In this document: one piece after another, positions 6,096-7,639 of the stretch
Layout: every line of letters begins with the position of its first letter
Position numbering within the stretch: the stretch's first letter is position 1
Program-made: the position numbers and the translations under genes
NCBI GenBank assembly: GCA_022704885.1
Contig: JAKJFO010000200.1
Coordinates: 1-7,639 of the forward strand
Length of the DNA: 7,639 nucleotides
Source of the DNA: Candidatus Rifleibacteriota bacterium
GTDB taxonomy: Bacteria; Riflebacteria; Ozemobacteria; Ozemobacterales; Ozemobacteraceae
Direction of reading: 5' to 3'
Notes under the pieces: generated by a model
What the model was told of the DNA's origin: nothing
Database searches by the model: none
What the model saw: only the letters and a program-made list of their open reading frames with translations

Positions 6096-7639
6096 ATGCA
6101 CAACTTCGTTAAAACCGCCCTGCTGGTAGCGACAATATTCGGGCTCACACTGCTGCTCTACAAGCCTCCACAGCCGCAGGAAGTCGACAGAACCAGTTTT
6201 GTTGCGGTTTCAGCCGACAGCGCCATGATTGCCGGCAGCCGGCAGGATTTCGCGATCTACACGCTCAACCCGCAGGGAAATTCACCGGTGCCCCTGGCCG
6301 CAGGAAATCTCGTCGCCACCCTGGTTTTCCCAGGGAAAGAGCCGCTGACAATCAAAACCGAAGCGAAACACATCTCTGACGGTGCTTATACAGCCAGTTT
6401 CAATGTTCCAGACACACATCTGCCGCCGCAGGCAACTCTCGAAATCAGGCACAAAACCAGCGGCCGCCCGATCTTTCGCGGCCAGGCAAAAATCGGCAGA
6501 GAAACGACACTGCTGGTCATGCCGCCGCCAGAAGTCATCTACGCGGGCAGCTGGCTCAACATACGAGTGGCAACTATCTGCCGGAAATCAGGCAAAGGCA
6601 TTTTCAGAGCACCGGTAAGAGCGAAACTTACGACTCCAGGCGGGCAGCAGACGGTGAATCGGGTGATTCACAGTGATATCGATGGCATGGCCGTTTTTAC
6701 AACGCACATCAACAACAATGCTGCAGGCGGTATCTACAGATGCGAACTCTCGCATGGCCGCGAAAAAATAAGCCTGCACCTGAATATCAGAAGCATGAGT
6801 GAAAAGCGACGAAATCGCACAATGGCAATTCAGAACCGCGACATCAACCCGCTCGTGAATCTTCTGGAAACCAGCCCGAAAACAGCTGAAATGCAGCATT
6901 ACTATTTTGCAACTTCGCTGCGACAGCTTGACCGAAAAGCCGTTTTCGATGAAGTGAATATCGACCGCAACAAGATCTTTCTCAGCTATCGCTGCCCGAA
7001 TTCAAGCTGGCGGCAGATAGAAGTCTGGCAGAACGGCAGACTTCATTACAGTTCTGATCTGCAGATCGATTCCGGCCGCATTTCATTGAGCTTCAAAACA
7101 CCTCTGCTGACCGATATCCCGATAAAATTAAAATTGTGGTTTCTCGACAATGATGGCATCAAAACTTACGAGCAGGCTTTCTATATGGCTGATGAACAGC
7201 AGACTCCAATCAATCTCTTCGTAAAATCGGCCGACCGGATATTCGGAGACGACGGCGGGGTGCAGCTGGCAGGCCGGGCGTTTGCCTTTCCTGGCCTGTT
7301 TGCAGACAACCAGGATGGCAAAGTTCGCACAACTGCTATCACCACAGAACTCGACCAGACGATAGAACCGTTGGCAAAACCTGCCATCGACTTCAATATC
7401 ATACGCGAGACGCCGGCCCGCCTGCTCAGCTCAGATATGCGGTACCGGCCGGGCCGACGATTTTTTCTGGTCGACGATGAACTGCAGCTCAGCCGTTACA
7501 AGTTTTCGAATCTGAGAATATGGCATCATCCGCGCCGCTTTCTCGGCAGCCTGATTGGCGCACTCATGCTGGAACGTGCCAGTATAGACTTTATCATCGG
7601 GGAAGCTGAAATCCGCGCCCTGCGCCTGCAATACCTCAG
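6096..7639 (+). CDS. Large exported or membrane-anchored beta-rich protein, 3'-truncated by window edge
   Basis: The frame from ATG 6096 is open for 514 codons to the window end with no stop. Residues 4-21 (FVKTALLVATIFGLTLLL) form a signal peptide or N-terminal anchor followed by Pro-rich KPPQPQ; there is no lipobox Cys. After it come segments with alternating beta-type hydrophobicity. Two look like Ig/macroglobulin-type sandwiches: about 52-135, with DGAYTASFNVPD, and about 136-232, with SDIDGMAVFTTHINNNAAGGIYRCEL, which resembles the D.G.a.f...l....G.Y pattern of alpha-2-macroglobulin MG or invasin-like repeats. Residues 233-290 are more helical and charged, then beta-rich sequence resumes to the end. 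The signal sequence and a strong promoter support this start; a TTG in frame at 6060 is the only upstream alternative and lies in the -35 box. It is divergent from recD2. Exact family and function unknown; extracytoplasmic location is the main inference. Confidence 0.85.
   Translation, partial: MHNFVKTALLVATIFGLTLLLYKPPQPQEVDRTSFVAVSADSAMIAGSRQDFAIYTLNPQGNSPVPLAAGNLVATLVFPGKEPLTIKTEAKHISDGAYTASFNVPDTHLPPQATLEIRHKTSGRPIFRGQAKIGRETTLLVMPPPEVIYAGSWLNIRVATICRKSGKGIFRAPVRAKLTTPGGQQTVNRVIHSDIDGMAVFTTHINNNAAGGIYRCELSHGREKISLHLNIRSMSEKRRNRTMAIQNRDINPLVNLLETSPKTAEMQHYYFATSLRQLDRKAVFDEVNIDRNKIFLSYRCPNSSWRQIEVWQNGRLHYSSDLQIDSGRISLSFKTPLLTDIPIKLKLWFLDNDGIKTYEQAFYMADEQQTPINLFVKSADRIFGDDGGVQLAGRAFAFPGLFADNQDGKVRTTAITTELDQTIEPLAKPAIDFNIIRETPARLLSSDMRYRPGRRFFLVDDELQLSRYKFSNLRIWHHPRRFLGSLIGALMLERASIDFIIGEAEIRALRLQYL

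Overview
The window reads as chromosomal DNA from a Gram-negative-type bacterium that I cannot place taxonomically. Base composition looks moderate, a little over half G+C by eye. Two of the five genes have signal peptides or signal anchors. The two widespread intergenic palindrome types seen here turn up in many unrelated bacterial genomes, so they do not identify the organism. There are no tRNA, rRNA, CRISPR, phage or insertion-sequence genes.

Layout. (1) Positions 1-2473, + strand: the 3' part of recG (branched-DNA helicase, cut by the window start) followed after one base by rsmD (16S rRNA guanine-N2 methyltransferase), a tight housekeeping operon. (2) Positions 2474-2822: a gene-free spacer holding two different long palindromic repeat elements and a strong bidirectional intrinsic terminator between the converging transcripts. 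(3) Positions 2823-3677, - strand: an unrecognised secreted or envelope protein with a roughly 70-residue Gly/Ala-rich hydrophobic tract, one clear membrane segment, a Pro/Gly/Thr-rich linker and a duplicated Tyr-patterned helix at the C-terminus. It has its own good promoter, phased A-tracts upstream, a strong ribosome binding site and the terminator, so it looks like an independently and well expressed gene. (4) Positions 3826-6006, - strand: recD2, a complete SF1B helicase of the RecD2 type. (5) Positions 6007-6095: an 89-bp divergent promoter region. (6) Positions 6096-7639, + strand: the first 514 codons of a large exported or membrane-anchored beta-rich protein that runs off the window end.

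The most interesting signals are regulatory. Both genes leaving the 6007-6095 region lack a Shine-Dalgarno sequence and have a -10-like hexamer 6-7 bases before the start codon. That is the geometry of leaderless mRNAs, whereas rsmD and the envelope gene in the same window have clear Shine-Dalgarno sites. A perfect 9-bp inverted repeat also overlaps the predicted recD2 promoter. RecG and RecD2 both act on DNA repair and stalled forks, but they are in separate transcription units and I see no evidence that they form a dedicated system. The two exported proteins are the best candidates for undescribed biology; their functions are unknown.
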